Source: DASYSA01 sp036003885 (GTDB lineage Bacteria; Acidobacteriota; Blastocatellia; UBA7656). From it: a stretch of DNA of 25,236 nucleotides. The first letter of the stretch is position 1, and the number at the start of each line of letters is the position of its first letter. Below, piece after piece: positions 8,381-16,148 of this stretch. Both the position numbers and the translations under genes were made by a program. The stretch is taken from positions 1 through 25,236 of the forward strand of contig DASYSA010000051.1 in assembly GCA_036003885.1 (NCBI GenBank), given 5' to 3'. The notes below the pieces were generated by a model. It had not been told where the DNA came from, did not search any database, and was given only the letters and a program-made list of their open reading frames with translations.

Positions 8381-8992
8381 CTAGTGTCTGTACTTTCGAA
8401 TCACACCGATGACGATGCCTTGAATGTCAACGTGGTCCGGCTCCTTGACGATAATTGCTTCATAGTTGTCGTTGGCCGGCTCCAACCGGATATGGCCGCG
8501 ACCCTTGTAGAATCGCTTTACCGTCGCCTCGCTTCCGTTCACCAGGGCAACCACGGTCTGCCCGTTGGTCGCTGTCCGGCACGACTTGACGATGATGAAG
8601 TCGCCTTCGCGAATCTGCTCATCTATCATCGAATCGCCGCGAACCCGCAGCGCAAATGTGTGACCTCGCCCTATCATATCAGGCGGCACCGCAATCGTTT
8701 CGTCACTCAAGATCGCCTCGATCGGCCGGCCCGCAGCCACAGTTCCCAATAGAGGTATCTCACTGGTTAATTCGGGAGCAGCCTGTTCCACAAGCTCGAT
8801 CGCGCGGCTCGCGTGGGGAACGCGGCGAATCAAGCCTTCGCTTTCAAGAACAGACAGCAGTTGATGAACAGTCGCCGGCGAACGCAGCCCCAAATGCTCT
8901 CCGATCTCGGTCATTGTCGGCGCAAAGCCGCGCTCTTCAATGAACCGCGCGACGAAGTCATACACTTCGCGCTGTCGTGGAGTTAAGGCCAT
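8381..8992 (-). CDS. lexA: LexA repressor, SOS response
   Basis: A 203-residue autocleaving repressor of the DNA-damage response. The N-terminal winged helix begins MALTPRQREVYDFV and has the TMTEIGEHLGLRSPATVHQLL recognition region at about residues 27-47. The scissile Ala87-Gly88 lies in GTVAAGRP, and the Ser121/Lys159 dyad in RGDSMID and ATVKRF completes the S24 peptidase domain, so RecA-stimulated self-cleavage should work. The ATG at 8992 matches the usual LexA N-terminus and has GAGG at a suitable distance; a TTG three codons upstream is less likely. The start lies inside the 3' end of a small ORF (8958-9221). A strong promoter with repeated ATTTTCG lies upstream, consistent with autoregulation (inference). 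Confidence 0.95.
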   Translation of the reverse strand: MALTPRQREVYDFVARFIEERGFAPTMTEIGEHLGLRSPATVHQLLSVLESEGLIRRVPHASRAIELVEQAAPELTSEIPLLGTVAAGRPIEAILSDETIAVPPDMIGRGHTFALRVRGDSMIDEQIREGDFIIVKSCRTATNGQTVVALVNGSEATVKRFYKGRGHIRLEPANDNYEAIIVKEPDHVDIQGIVIGVIRKYRH

Positions 8993-9221
8993 TCTCGCCA
9001 ACCTCGTGACTCACTAGCCAGTCGATATCGTGCCCCATCACATATACGTTGCCCGCAATGGTGAGCACTTCCGTGCGGCCTCGCCCGCTCCTGGTCTGGA
9101 TCTTTCCGATTTCATGGCCGTCCAGCAAAACCCGGTCATGCCGGCACCAACCGCCCATCGTTCGTATCCTCCGACCCGGCTTGATTCGCACCTTTGCATG
9201 TATCGCTTGCAACAGAGTCAT
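8958..9221 (-). CDS. Small ORF overlapping the lexA start, unknown
   Basis: An 87-residue frame that I do not recognise. It begins MTLLQAIHAKVRIKPGRR and contains MGGWCRHDRVLLDGHEIGKI and VYVMGHDIDWLVSHEV, with no membrane segment or signal. Support comes from AGAGGTG just upstream of the ATG at 9221, from the promoter at 9281-9309 placing a transcript start about 55 nt upstream, and from ordinary-looking codon use. It ends 35 nt inside lexA, so lexA translation may depend on ribosomes passing through it. Alternatively it is only the lexA leader. The frame is open upstream to a TTG near 9275, but that would place the start close to the predicted transcript start. Confidence 0.5.
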   Translation of the reverse strand: MTLLQAIHAKVRIKPGRRIRTMGGWCRHDRVLLDGHEIGKIQTRSGRGRTEVLTIAGNVYVMGHDIDWLVSHEVGENGLNSTTARSV

Positions 9222-9280
9222 GGCATTCACACCTCTTCGAGTCTCTTCCTGCAAAAACGGGGCAACAACTAACAACCGAA

Positions 9281-9309
9281 GTTATACGAAAATCGACGAA
9301 AATTGTCAA
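9281..9309 (-). promoter_or_regulatory. Sigma-70-type promoter of the lexA unit, possible operator
   Basis: On the minus strand TTGACA (9304-9309) and TATAAC (9281-9286) are separated by exactly 17 bp, close to the ideal housekeeping promoter. The spacer contains two direct copies of ATTTTCG with a 10-bp period, and GTTGTTAGTTGTTG follows just after the -10 box. Either repeat would be well placed for LexA to block RNA polymerase. Neither matches the CTGT-N8-ACAG or GTTC-N7-GTTC types, so the operator idea is inference. Confidence 0.7.
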
Positions 9310-9406
9310 GCAAAAAGTTTGGGGGCTTCAGTGGGGTTTCCAAGCTACAGGATGCTCAGATGAGAGACCCTCGGCTCAAACGAGGATGAGGACGGAGAAG
9401 AAGGTC

Positions 9407-9429
9407 GGGCGGCGGGCCGGCCGCCGCCC
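9407..9429 (-). terminator. GC-rich hairpin downstream of the metalloprotease gene
   Basis: GGGCGGCGG (9407-9415) pairs perfectly with CCGCCGCCC (9421-9429) around a 5-nt loop. It lies 116 nt after the protease stop and 98 nt upstream of the lexA promoter. There is no T-tract on either strand, so it may be a barrier or part of a longer 3' end rather than a classical intrinsic terminator. An 11-bp direct repeat, CAATCGACCCT, occurs at 9501 and 9546, the second copy spanning the protease stop. Confidence 0.4.
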
Positions 9430-9544
9430 CTGAGTTTCCGAAACACCCGCGAGCCAGGTCACCACCAGATCGAACCTGACCACGATGACAAAGGCCTCAC
9501 CAATCGACCCTTAAAAACCACCCGTCTCAAACGACGTGTCGGGC

Positions 9545-12544
9545 TCAATCGACCCTGAAGCCGTAGAGCGACGACTCAGTGTTCTGCGGATTAACCGCTC
9601 GAAGAAAGTGCTGACCGGACGAGAGTCTCAATTTCTTCACCACAATCACATTGCCATCAACGCTGGCCGGCGTCTGTACTCCATCCACGAGCAGCACAAC
9701 AGTTGGGTCGAACCTTTCACCGGTCACCGTCATCTTCTTGCCCGCCTTGTACTTTACCCTGGTGATCTGCGGGACAGGCACGGGTTCCACAACCGTCAAC
9801 TGGAGCGCGGTCGAAGCAGCCGCCGATCGCTGGTCTCGCAGCCCGATCGTGAAGCTGAATACGCCAGTGCTTGTAGGCGTTCCGGAAATCATTCCCGTCG
9901 CGGGATTCAGACTCAGCCCAGGCGCCAGCGCACCAGATGCCAGCGACCAGGTGTATGGCGGCGTGCCCCCGGTCGCCAGAAGACCAACCGAGTACTGATT
10001 GCCGCGCACCGCCGCCGGAATGGTCGAGGTTATCAGTGCAATTGGAGCCGGCGGCGGCATGACAATGATCGACAAAGACCTCTCCCCGAATCGCGACGCT
10101 GCATCGGTGACCCTAACCGCAAACGCAAAAGTCCCGGTCGCAGACGGAGTACCAGAAATCAGTCCCGTGTTCGCCGCAAGGCTGAGACCGGCGGGTAGGG
10201 TGCCGCTCTTCATGGTCCAGGTGTAAGGTGCCGTACCTCCTGTCACATTCAACTGCTGCGAGTAAGCCAGTCCCATCTCTCCGGACAAAAGAATCGAAGT
10301 CGCAACGTCCGGCGGCGGACTCGGCTGAATCACGTTGATCGCGGTGTTGGTGGACATCGCGCCAAAGAAGCCCGACGTCAGCCTGATCATCTGCCACTGG
10401 AAGTTATAGGTACCCGCGCTGACCGGAGCGTTCACGGCAAAGTTGACCGTCACCTCGCCCCCTGGAGCCACCGCACCCGGCAGGCTCAAGCGGTTCATGC
10501 CCCAAACATTGTTGTCCTGCGGGTTCTGCGTTCCAATCTTATAGTCAGCCACGGTCCAGGTAGTCGCCCCCGTGTTCCTCATCGTGATCGACGCAGCGTA
10601 GCTCTGGCCGCTGGTCATCGAAGGCGCAATAGACTCGGAGACAAAGGCGGAATTGTCCGCGCCTCCCCCGTCACCCACCTGAATGGATACGTTCGACGAC
10701 ACCTGCCCGAAGAAGACATCGTCCTGCACGCACTGCCATTGAAAATTGTATTTTCCCGCCGCCAACGGTGCGAAGGCAGTGAACGTCAGGTCGAGCGCCT
10801 CGCCTGGCTGCACGATGTAGCCCAGCAACTGAACTATGTTGCCGCCCCAGACCACGTTGTTCGCCGGATTCTGCGAGCCAAGTCTGAATCCCCCCGACCC
10901 GTTCCAGGCCCGGGTGCCGGTGTTGTTCCATTTGATATTCACATTGAACGGCTGGCCCGGTTGCACATTCGCCGGCACGCTCTGCGACACGATCTGTGAG
11001 TTGTAGTCCTCTCCAGGCAATCCGACGTTGATCGAGAAGACCCGTTGCGCGGTCCCGGAAGCCGCATCGTTGACCTTGATCGTGAACGTAAAGGCGCCGC
11101 TGCCTGAAGGCGTGCCGGACAGAACGCCGTTGGCTCCCAACGTCAAACCCGTGGGAAGCGAACCCGTACCGGGAACCAGCGCCCAGGTGTAGGGCGAGGT
11201 GCCTCCGTAAGCGATGAATGTCTGTGAATACTGAGCCCCAACCGTGCTGCCGGCCAGCGGCGACGTGGTAGCGATGGTCAGCGGGCCTGGTCCGCCGCCG
11301 CCCGAGCCCGGATAGATAAACGTGATTGCGTTTATGTCGTCCTGGCGCAAACCCGCGCAGCGACCGTCAAAGTTCGCGTAGGCGAACATCGTCGCCTCCT
11401 GGAACTGTGAATGGCCCAGCCCAAGCGCGTGACCCATCTCGTGCGTAGCTATCAATCGGACATTGCAGTGAGCTTCGTAACTGCAGCGAGCGTACTTATT
11501 GAACGAGATGTGCCCACCGTACGCCCTGTAGAAGCGAGTCCCGTTGATCACAACCGATTCAGTCCGGTCCCAACTGAAGCCCCCCAGCGCAAGGATGCCG
11601 GAGCAGAAGCTCGGATCCGGAGCGAATCCGCCATCGCAGTTATCGAATACTATTGTGTTCTCATCTCGCAGCTCGCAGGCGCCGGTCGTCCCCCCGTTGA
11701 CCACTCGGATACTGCACCCGGGCAACACCGACCATGCATTCATAGCGGCATTGATGTCGTCCATCACCTCCGGGCTCGGCATTTCATTGGGATTGACTTT
11801 GAATACGACAGGCTGATTGGTGTCGGGTTCGAACCAGCGAGCCGGCTCCGAAGGACTCAAGAAGGTGTACTGAGGTTGAATGCCGTGTCGTTTGAGTATC
11901 CGGACGTACTCAGGCGGCTCTGCCTTAAGCGGCACATCATGATAGTACGTGTCTTCGAACTCACGCGCGCGGTCCGCATTCGCGCTCAGCCGCTCTTGAA
12001 TCAGCGCTTCGTACGACGAGAGTTCCATTCGGTCCGTGATCGTACCGCGGCTCTGGTCGGCGCTCGCGGCCACGATGGTGTTGCCGTCCGGGGTCGCGCG
12101 CACGGCCATTCGCCGTCCGGTTTCGGGATCGTCAACGATCGAGAACTTCCCGAGAAACATCTGATAGACGTGGAAGCTTCCATCGGGCCATGTGACCAGA
12201 TAAAGAATGACCTCCTCGTCGGGAGTGAACTGGGGAGTGCCAAAGACGACGCTGCCACGATCCCCGACGATTCCACCTTGCTCTTTGATAACGATTTTCC
12301 GTTCTGTCAGCTTGCCTTTGAGGACCTCGCGGATTTTCAAGCTTGTATAAGTGAAAATGCGATCTTGATCCACGGCGCTGCCAACCGAAAGGACCCTGGC
12401 CCTGACGATCAAGCGAGCCCCGATGATCATGCTGTCATCGCTTGGGGCGATTGCAGTAGATGCAAGCGCTCCGGGCGCAAAGGCCCCGAAGCAGGTGATT
12501 AGGACTAGAACACTAATTGCCGCACGAACAGAGAAGCGATGCAT
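9545..12544 (-). CDS. Secreted M10-like zinc metalloprotease with putative-Ig and NBR1-type FW domains
   Basis: A 999-residue exported protein. Residues 1-29 form a signal peptide ending near ALAS. An N-terminal beta-rich domain (about 30-150) precedes a matrixin-like protease domain with HEMGHALGLGH at 368-378 (zinc histidines 368, 372, 378; Glu369 catalytic) and a following Met at about 386. Then come a putative-Ig domain (422-507, ending GTPSGSGAFTFTIKV), two NBR1-type FW domains (513-623 and 632-738, both with QNP..N.VW and YNFQWQ), two more putative-Ig domains (748-828, 832-919) and a C-terminal TIG/IPT-like domain (925-999). The ATG at 12544 has AGGAG seven bases upstream; a TTG five codons earlier lacks this. 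It probably degrades extracellular protein, with the modules for binding. It is not obviously in an operon. Confidence 0.9.
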   Translation of the reverse strand: MHRFSVRAAISVLVLITCFGAFAPGALASTAIAPSDDSMIIGARLIVRARVLSVGSAVDQDRIFTYTSLKIREVLKGKLTERKIVIKEQGGIVGDRGSVVFGTPQFTPDEEVILYLVTWPDGSFHVYQMFLGKFSIVDDPETGRRMAVRATPDGNTIVAASADQSRGTITDRMELSSYEALIQERLSANADRAREFEDTYYHDVPLKAEPPEYVRILKRHGIQPQYTFLSPSEPARWFEPDTNQPVVFKVNPNEMPSPEVMDDINAAMNAWSVLPGCSIRVVNGGTTGACELRDENTIVFDNCDGGFAPDPSFCSGILALGGFSWDRTESVVINGTRFYRAYGGHISFNKYARCSYEAHCNVRLIATHEMGHALGLGHSQFQEATMFAYANFDGRCAGLRQDDINAITFIYPGSGGGGPGPLTIATTSPLAGSTVGAQYSQTFIAYGGTSPYTWALVPGTGSLPTGLTLGANGVLSGTPSGSGAFTFTIKVNDAASGTAQRVFSINVGLPGEDYNSQIVSQSVPANVQPGQPFNVNIKWNNTGTRAWNGSGGFRLGSQNPANNVVWGGNIVQLLGYIVQPGEALDLTFTAFAPLAAGKYNFQWQCVQDDVFFGQVSSNVSIQVGDGGGADNSAFVSESIAPSMTSGQSYAASITMRNTGATTWTVADYKIGTQNPQDNNVWGMNRLSLPGAVAPGGEVTVNFAVNAPVSAGTYNFQWQMIRLTSGFFGAMSTNTAINVIQPSPPPDVATSILLSGEMGLAYSQQLNVTGGTAPYTWTMKSGTLPAGLSLAANTGLISGTPSATGTFAFAVRVTDAASRFGERSLSIIVMPPPAPIALITSTIPAAVRGNQYSVGLLATGGTPPYTWSLASGALAPGLSLNPATGMISGTPTSTGVFSFTIGLRDQRSAAASTALQLTVVEPVPVPQITRVKYKAGKKMTVTGERFDPTVVLLVDGVQTPASVDGNVIVVKKLRLSSGQHFLRAVNPQNTESSLYGFRVD

Positions 12545-12841
12545 GCCGACTCCTATCAAGCATACCCACTGATTAAATAAGGAGTACGATCAGGGGGCTC
12601 TCAGCGGACGATCGCTGGGGCTCTTCGTCCACTTGTAGACTCATGAAGAAGTCTGCTGAAACTATGGGGCTAAACTGATTTGTTGCCTGACGACGAAGAC
12701 CACGTTATCGGATGGAGCGGTGACTCCGTGATCTACGGCGCCTAGTCTAAATGCGATGGGCCAGTATGTCAAACAAAAGCTTAGGTAAGGGTTGGCAGCG
12801 TGTTGAAAGTGGAACTAAGCTCGAGAGTGACTGAACGGACG
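12545..12841. other. Upstream region of the protease gene, no gene seen
   Basis: About 300 bp without a plausible gene on either strand. Nearest the protease start, the minus strand reads TATTTAAT about 35 nt upstream of the ATG, a possible -10 region, but no good -35 is found at normal spacing. GGGGCTCT occurs twice (12595 and 12617) around a small AGCG...CGCT hairpin. Nothing else is recognised. Confidence 0.4.
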
Positions 12842-12920
12842 GGGCTACGAATTACACGAATTAAACGAATGATCACGAATAGTTCGTGTTGATTTGTGGA
12901 ATTCGTGTAATTCGTGGCCC
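12842..12920. repeat. CGAAT-unit inverted array after the methyltransferase gene
   Basis: A left arm (12842-12862) and right arm (12900-12920) form a 21-bp inverted repeat with a single T/C difference that still pairs as G-T. The plus strand shows ACGAAT four times at 9-10-bp spacing; the right arm shows the complement. Inside, CACGAA and TTCGTG (12874-12888) form a second 6-bp stem with a TAG loop. The array begins 12 nt after the methyltransferase stop and could act as a transcript end. Its core CGAAT is shared with the leuC-leuD array. Confidence 0.85.
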
Positions 12921-12932
12921 ACCACCGGAAGC

Positions 12933-13580
12933 CTACGCCTTTGGCTTCCTTGCGAATATGTAAGCCCGGCGACTCTGGTATTCGACGTCGGGGTAGGGGT
13001 CCCTTTCAATTGTCTCTTCGACTTCGAAGCCCGCACTCTTCAGGTAAGCATCCATTTCGTCGGCTCCGAAAAAGAGAAAGTCGACCGATACTTCTTCTCC
13101 CCACCACTCATCTCGATGGATGGTTTCCTGACCCAGATGGAAGGTGAGTAACAACAATCCGCCCGGCCGCAAGACGCGTTTAAGTTCGCGTAATGCATCT
13201 ATGATTTCCTCGCGTGGAATGTGAATAATTGAGTAAAAGGCTGCTATTCCGCCCCACGATTCAGGCTCATCCTCAAGGGTCAGCATGTTGCCCTGTCTGA
13301 AATCAATACCTGGATTCAAGTGCAGAGCTTGCTCCACCATAGCGGGAGAGAGGTCAATCCCGAAAACCTCAACACCCTGGCTCTGCAGATACCGGGCGAC
13401 CTGTCCCGGGCCGCACCCCAGATCGCAGATCGGGCCCAGTCCATGAACACTCTTTGCAAGCCGATCCAGGAGCGCGCGATCAAGAGGCTTATGCTCCAGC
13501 TCATTGAAGAGCTGCTCGACGTAGTGTTTTGCCACGCGGTCGTAGCTGGCTTGTAGGATCGTGGTCTTTTCCGGTTCCAT
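12933..13580 (-). CDS. Class I SAM-dependent methyltransferase
   Basis: A 215-residue cytosolic methyltransferase of the Methyltransf_11/25 type. Motif I is ICDLGCGPGQ at residues 51-60, followed by VEVFGIDLSPAMVEQA (acidic residue of motif II for the ribose) and FRQGNML. The SIIHIPREEIIDALRELKRVLRPGGLLLLTFH block, a longer-than-motif stretch here described only by its type, is the motif III-IV region typical of small-molecule methyltransferases. The C-terminus holds the EVEETIERDPYPDVEYQSRRAYI type of ending seen in many unassigned relatives. The start is ATG without a Shine-Dalgarno. It lies downstream of leuD, with 107 bp and a hairpin element between them, so co-transcription is uncertain. 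The substrate is unknown. Confidence 0.88.
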   Translation of the reverse strand: MEPEKTTILQASYDRVAKHYVEQLFNELEHKPLDRALLDRLAKSVHGLGPICDLGCGPGQVARYLQSQGVEVFGIDLSPAMVEQALHLNPGIDFRQGNMLTLEDEPESWGGIAAFYSIIHIPREEIIDALRELKRVLRPGGLLLLTFHLGQETIHRDEWWGEEVSVDFLFFGADEMDAYLKSAGFEVEETIERDPYPDVEYQSRRAYIFARKPKA

Positions 13581-13651
13581 CGTCGTGGGAGGAATCAGGT
13601 CTGTCGAAGGGCTGGCAGATTACACATGCAGTAACGTTCGCGAAGGATGCA

Positions 13652-13686
13652 GCACGCTGGAAGCGTGCGTACCCAGGCTACCCAGG
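13652..13686. repeat. GTACCCAGG hairpin element after leuD
   Basis: A second occurrence of the element seen at 59-84. Here the stem is GCACGCT with AGCGTGC and the tail GTACCCAGG is followed by a second CTACCCAGG. Compared with the copy at 59-84, one stem base pair is swapped on both sides (G-C to C-G), so pairing is kept. It begins 1 nt after the leuD stop codon and, like the first copy, reads CCTGGGTA outward from the gene, which suggests a transcript-end or mRNA-stability role. Confidence 0.7.
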
Positions 13687-13687
13687 C

Positions 13688-14281
13688 TCAGAAGGCGGCC
13701 TGTCGACTCTCGTACTCTGCAATCTTATCCACGTGCTGGAGCGTCATTCCGATGTCGTCGAGCCCCTTCAGCAAGCACTCGCGCCGAAAGGGATCGATCT
13801 CAAAGCTCAATCGAAGGCCTGACTCGTCGCTGATCCACTGTCTCTCGAGATCCGCGTTCAGCTGGTACGACTCTTCACCTCGGACGCGTTGAAACAACTG
13901 CTCGACCTGCGCTTCAGGCAGAGTGATCGGAAGCATCCCGTTCTTGAAGCAATTGTTATAGAAGATGTCCGCAAAGGACGGTGCGATGATCACTCGAAAG
14001 CCATAGTCCAGAAGAGCCCAGGGTGCGTGCTCTCGCGAAGATCCACAGCCAAAGTTGGCTCGGCCAAGCAGGATCGTTGCACCCTTGAACCTCGCTTGAT
14101 TGAGCTCGAAGTCGGGATTGGGGGACCCGTCGTCGAGAAATCGCCAATCGAAGAACAGGTATTGTCCGAAGCCGGTTCTCTCAATCCGCTTCAGGAACTG
14201 CTTGGGAATAATCTGATCGGTGTCTACGTTGACTCGATCAAGCGTGGCTACGAGACCTTTGTGTTTCGAAAATGAAAGCAT
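13688..14281 (-). CDS. leuD: 3-isopropylmalate dehydratase small subunit
   Basis: A 197-residue subunit that joins LeuC to isomerise 2-isopropylmalate to 3-isopropylmalate in leucine synthesis. It opens with a beta strand and NVDTDQIIPKQFL (residues about 18-30), the usual LeuD signature, followed by FDWRF and the swivelling-domain motif ANFGCGSSREHAPWALLDYGFRVI; the GSSREH loop binds the substrate carboxylate. IIAPSFADIFYNNCFKNGMLPI follows as in bacterial LeuD. Its length is close to the 201-residue E. coli protein. The ATG at 14281 is 2 nt from a long inverted array and has no Shine-Dalgarno. It lies 104 bp after leuC on the same strand and is probably co-transcribed. Confidence 0.96.
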   Translation of the reverse strand: MLSFSKHKGLVATLDRVNVDTDQIIPKQFLKRIERTGFGQYLFFDWRFLDDGSPNPDFELNQARFKGATILLGRANFGCGSSREHAPWALLDYGFRVIIAPSFADIFYNNCFKNGMLPITLPEAQVEQLFQRVRGEESYQLNADLERQWISDESGLRLSFEIDPFRRECLLKGLDDIGMTLQHVDKIAEYESRQAAF

Positions 14282-14283
14282 AA

Positions 14284-14381
14284 GAATTTCGAATTGCGAA
14301 TTTCGAATTGCGAATTTTCAGATTGCGGATTTGAACAGGTGCTCCCCAAATTCGCAATTCGAAATTCGCAATTCGAAATTC
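14284..14381. repeat. Perfect 34-bp inverted array between leuC and leuD
   Basis: The left arm (14284-14317) and right arm (14348-14381) are perfect reverse complements over 34 bp, around a 30-nt spacer. Each arm is built of alternating 7-bp units TTCGAAT and TGCGAAT (four units at 14288-14315). The array lies 2 nt from the leuD start codon and 4 nt from the leuC stop. In the leuCD transcript it would form a very stable stem that could set the ratio of the two subunits or block passing ribosomes. Confidence 0.9.
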
Positions 14382-14385
14382 CCTC

Positions 14386-15786
14386 TCACTCCCAATCTCT
14401 CACGTCAACAAACCTTCCCGCTATTGCAGCAGCCGCCGCCATGGCCGGACTGACCAGGTGTGTCCGCCCTCCTTTGCCCTGCCGCCCCTCGAAATTCCTG
14501 TTTGAAGTCGAGGCACACCTCTCACCGGGCTTCAATATGTCGGGATTCATCCCGAGGCACATACTGCAACCGGACTCTCTCCAGTCGAATCCCGCGTCTT
14601 TGAAGACCTGATCGAGCCCTTCCTGCTCTGCCTGGCGCTTCACCTGCTGCGAGCCGGGCACTACCATCGCGTGGACCGACGACGAGACCTTTCGGCCCTT
14701 GATCGTCTGCGCTGCAAGCCGCAGGTCCTCGATCCGCGAGTTTGTGCAGGAGCCGATGAACACGCGGTCGATCTTTATTTCCTGAACCGGCACTCCCGCC
14801 TCGAGTCCCATATATTCGAGGGCCCTGTGGGCTGCCTTACGCTCGTTGTCATCTCCCAGCGACTCCGGATCGGGAATGACACCAGTTACGTCGGTCACCA
14901 TTCCGGGATTTGTCCCCCAGCTCACTTGAGGCGCGAGCGATGAGACTTCCAATTGCAGCTCGCGATCGAACGACGCGTCGACGTCACTGGGCAGCGTCTT
15001 CCAGTAAGAGACCGCGCTTTCGAAGGCCTTTCCCTTTGGCGCAAACTCGCGGCCCTCAAGATAGGTGTAAGTCACTTCGTCGGGTGCGATCATGCCCGCG
15101 CGCGCGCCGGCCTCAATGGACATGTTACAGACCGTCATGCGTTCTTCCATTGAAAGACTGCGGATTGTCTCACCCGCGTACTCGATGACGTGTCCGCTCG
15201 CGCCGTCCGTCCCGATCGTTCGAATGATGAATAAGATGAGGTCCTTTGCTGTGACGCCGCCGGGTAGATCTCCCTCAACGCGAATACGAAATGTCTTTGC
15301 CCGCGATTGAATGAGGCATTGAGTCGCAAGGACGTGCTCGACTTCGCTGGTACCGATGCCGAAGGCCAGCGCTCCAAAGGCGCCGTGAGTCGAGGTATGG
15401 CTGTCGCCGCACACGATAGTCATGCCGGGTTTGGTGATGCCAAGCTCGGGGCCGATCACGTGCACGATGCCTTGATTGGGGCTGCCGAGACCATATAGTT
15501 CGATGCCAAATTCGCTGCAGTTGCGTGAAAGGGTGTCGATTTGATTTCTGGAGATCGGATCGGCAATTGGCAGGGACCGGTCGGTTGTTGGTATGTTGTG
15601 ATCCGCAGTCGCGTAGCTCAAGTCTGGGCGGCGAACCTTACGTCCGGCCAGTCGCAACCCTTCGAACGCCTGCGGAGAAGTAACTTCGTGAACGAGGTGG
15701 CAGTCTATATAGAGGATGGCGGGTTTGGCCGGCTCCTGAAGAACGACGTGACGCTCCCATATTTTTTCGAATAAGGTTTGTGCCAT
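14386..15786 (-). CDS. leuC: 3-isopropylmalate dehydratase large subunit
   Basis: A 466-residue aconitase-family protein that carries the [4Fe-4S] cluster of isopropylmalate isomerase and pairs with LeuD. Cluster ligands are Cys347 in GSCTNSR and Cys407/Cys410 in CSMCLGMNPD, at the same positions as in E. coli LeuC, whose length it also matches. It opens MAQTLFEKIWERHVV, and HLVHEVTSPQAFEGLR, GDSHTSTHGAFGALAFGIGTSE and EAGARAG are all as expected. The ATG at 15786 has no Shine-Dalgarno; a CGTTT heptad array begins 1 nt upstream. It is transcribed before leuD. No leuA or leuB lies in the window, so the leucine genes are not fully clustered. Confidence 0.97.
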   Translation of the reverse strand: MAQTLFEKIWERHVVLQEPAKPAILYIDCHLVHEVTSPQAFEGLRLAGRKVRRPDLSYATADHNIPTTDRSLPIADPISRNQIDTLSRNCSEFGIELYGLGSPNQGIVHVIGPELGITKPGMTIVCGDSHTSTHGAFGALAFGIGTSEVEHVLATQCLIQSRAKTFRIRVEGDLPGGVTAKDLILFIIRTIGTDGASGHVIEYAGETIRSLSMEERMTVCNMSIEAGARAGMIAPDEVTYTYLEGREFAPKGKAFESAVSYWKTLPSDVDASFDRELQLEVSSLAPQVSWGTNPGMVTDVTGVIPDPESLGDDNERKAAHRALEYMGLEAGVPVQEIKIDRVFIGSCTNSRIEDLRLAAQTIKGRKVSSSVHAMVVPGSQQVKRQAEQEGLDQVFKDAGFDWRESGCSMCLGMNPDILKPGERCASTSNRNFEGRQGKGGRTHLVSPAMAAAAAIAGRFVDVRDWE

Positions 15787-15787
15787 T

Positions 15788-15825
15788 TAAGTTTCGCGTT
15801 TTACGTTTCGCGTTTTGGGTTTTCG
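15788..15825. repeat. Single-arm CGTTT heptad array upstream of leuC
   Basis: Five 7-bp units on the plus strand: TAAGTTT, CGCGTTT, TACGTTT, CGCGTTT, TGGGTTT, then a CGCGCG run. No inverted partner is found in the short gap before the DUF427 stop. Units TACGTTT and CGCGTTT are identical to units at 6615, 21446, 21453 and 22633. The array occupies the leader of leuC where a Shine-Dalgarno would be expected. Confidence 0.75.
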
Positions 15826-15835
15826 CGCGCGATCG

Positions 15836-16114
15836 TTACTCCACTACGACGCCTTTCCAAAAGGCGACGTAGTCCTTAATGTTCTTAGCTGCTTCTTTGG
15901 GAGTGGGATAATACCAGGCCGCGTCTTTGTTCGTCTGGCCGTCAACTTCCACAGTGTAATAGCTCGCTTCTCCCTTCCACGGGCAGGTAGTATGAGTATC
16001 GCTCGGCTTGAAGTGCTGCTTGTTGATCGAGTCGGGCGGAAAGTAATGATTACGTTCTACTACCTCGGTCTTGTCGCTCTCAGCCAGGACTGCTCCATTC
16101 CATACGGCTTTCAT
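15836..16114 (-). CDS. DUF427 domain protein
   Basis: A 92-residue DUF427 (PF04248) protein. It starts MKAVWNGAVLAESDKTEVVERNHYFPPDS, then CPWKGEASYYTVEVDGQ, and ends WYYPTPKEAAKNIKDYVAFWKG; this covers the whole single domain, a small beta-tent fold. Members are common, cytosolic and of no proven function. The CPWKG stretch is the most conserved part and is intact. The ATG at 16114 is chosen because AAAGGGGGG lies 3-11 nt before it and family members start there; the frame continues 27 residues upstream, but that part is translated repeat DNA. It lies between the glycosyltransferase gene and leuC, both on the same strand. Confidence 0.9.
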   Translation of the reverse strand: MKAVWNGAVLAESDKTEVVERNHYFPPDSINKQHFKPSDTHTTCPWKGEASYYTVEVDGQTNKDAAWYYPTPKEAAKNIKDYVAFWKGVVVE

Positions 16115-16148
16115 ATTCCCCCCCTTTGATGATTGCACTAGCATAGTA

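Noticed and set aside
8993..9001. TTG start for lexA at 9001
   Set aside because: The ATG at 8992 gives the standard LexA N-terminus and has better ribosome-binding spacing.
11411..12502. 363-residue open frame on the plus strand opposite the protease
   Set aside because: It lies wholly antisense to a gene with clear signal peptide and zinc motif, has no recognisable domain, and such long antisense frames are common in GC-rich DNA.
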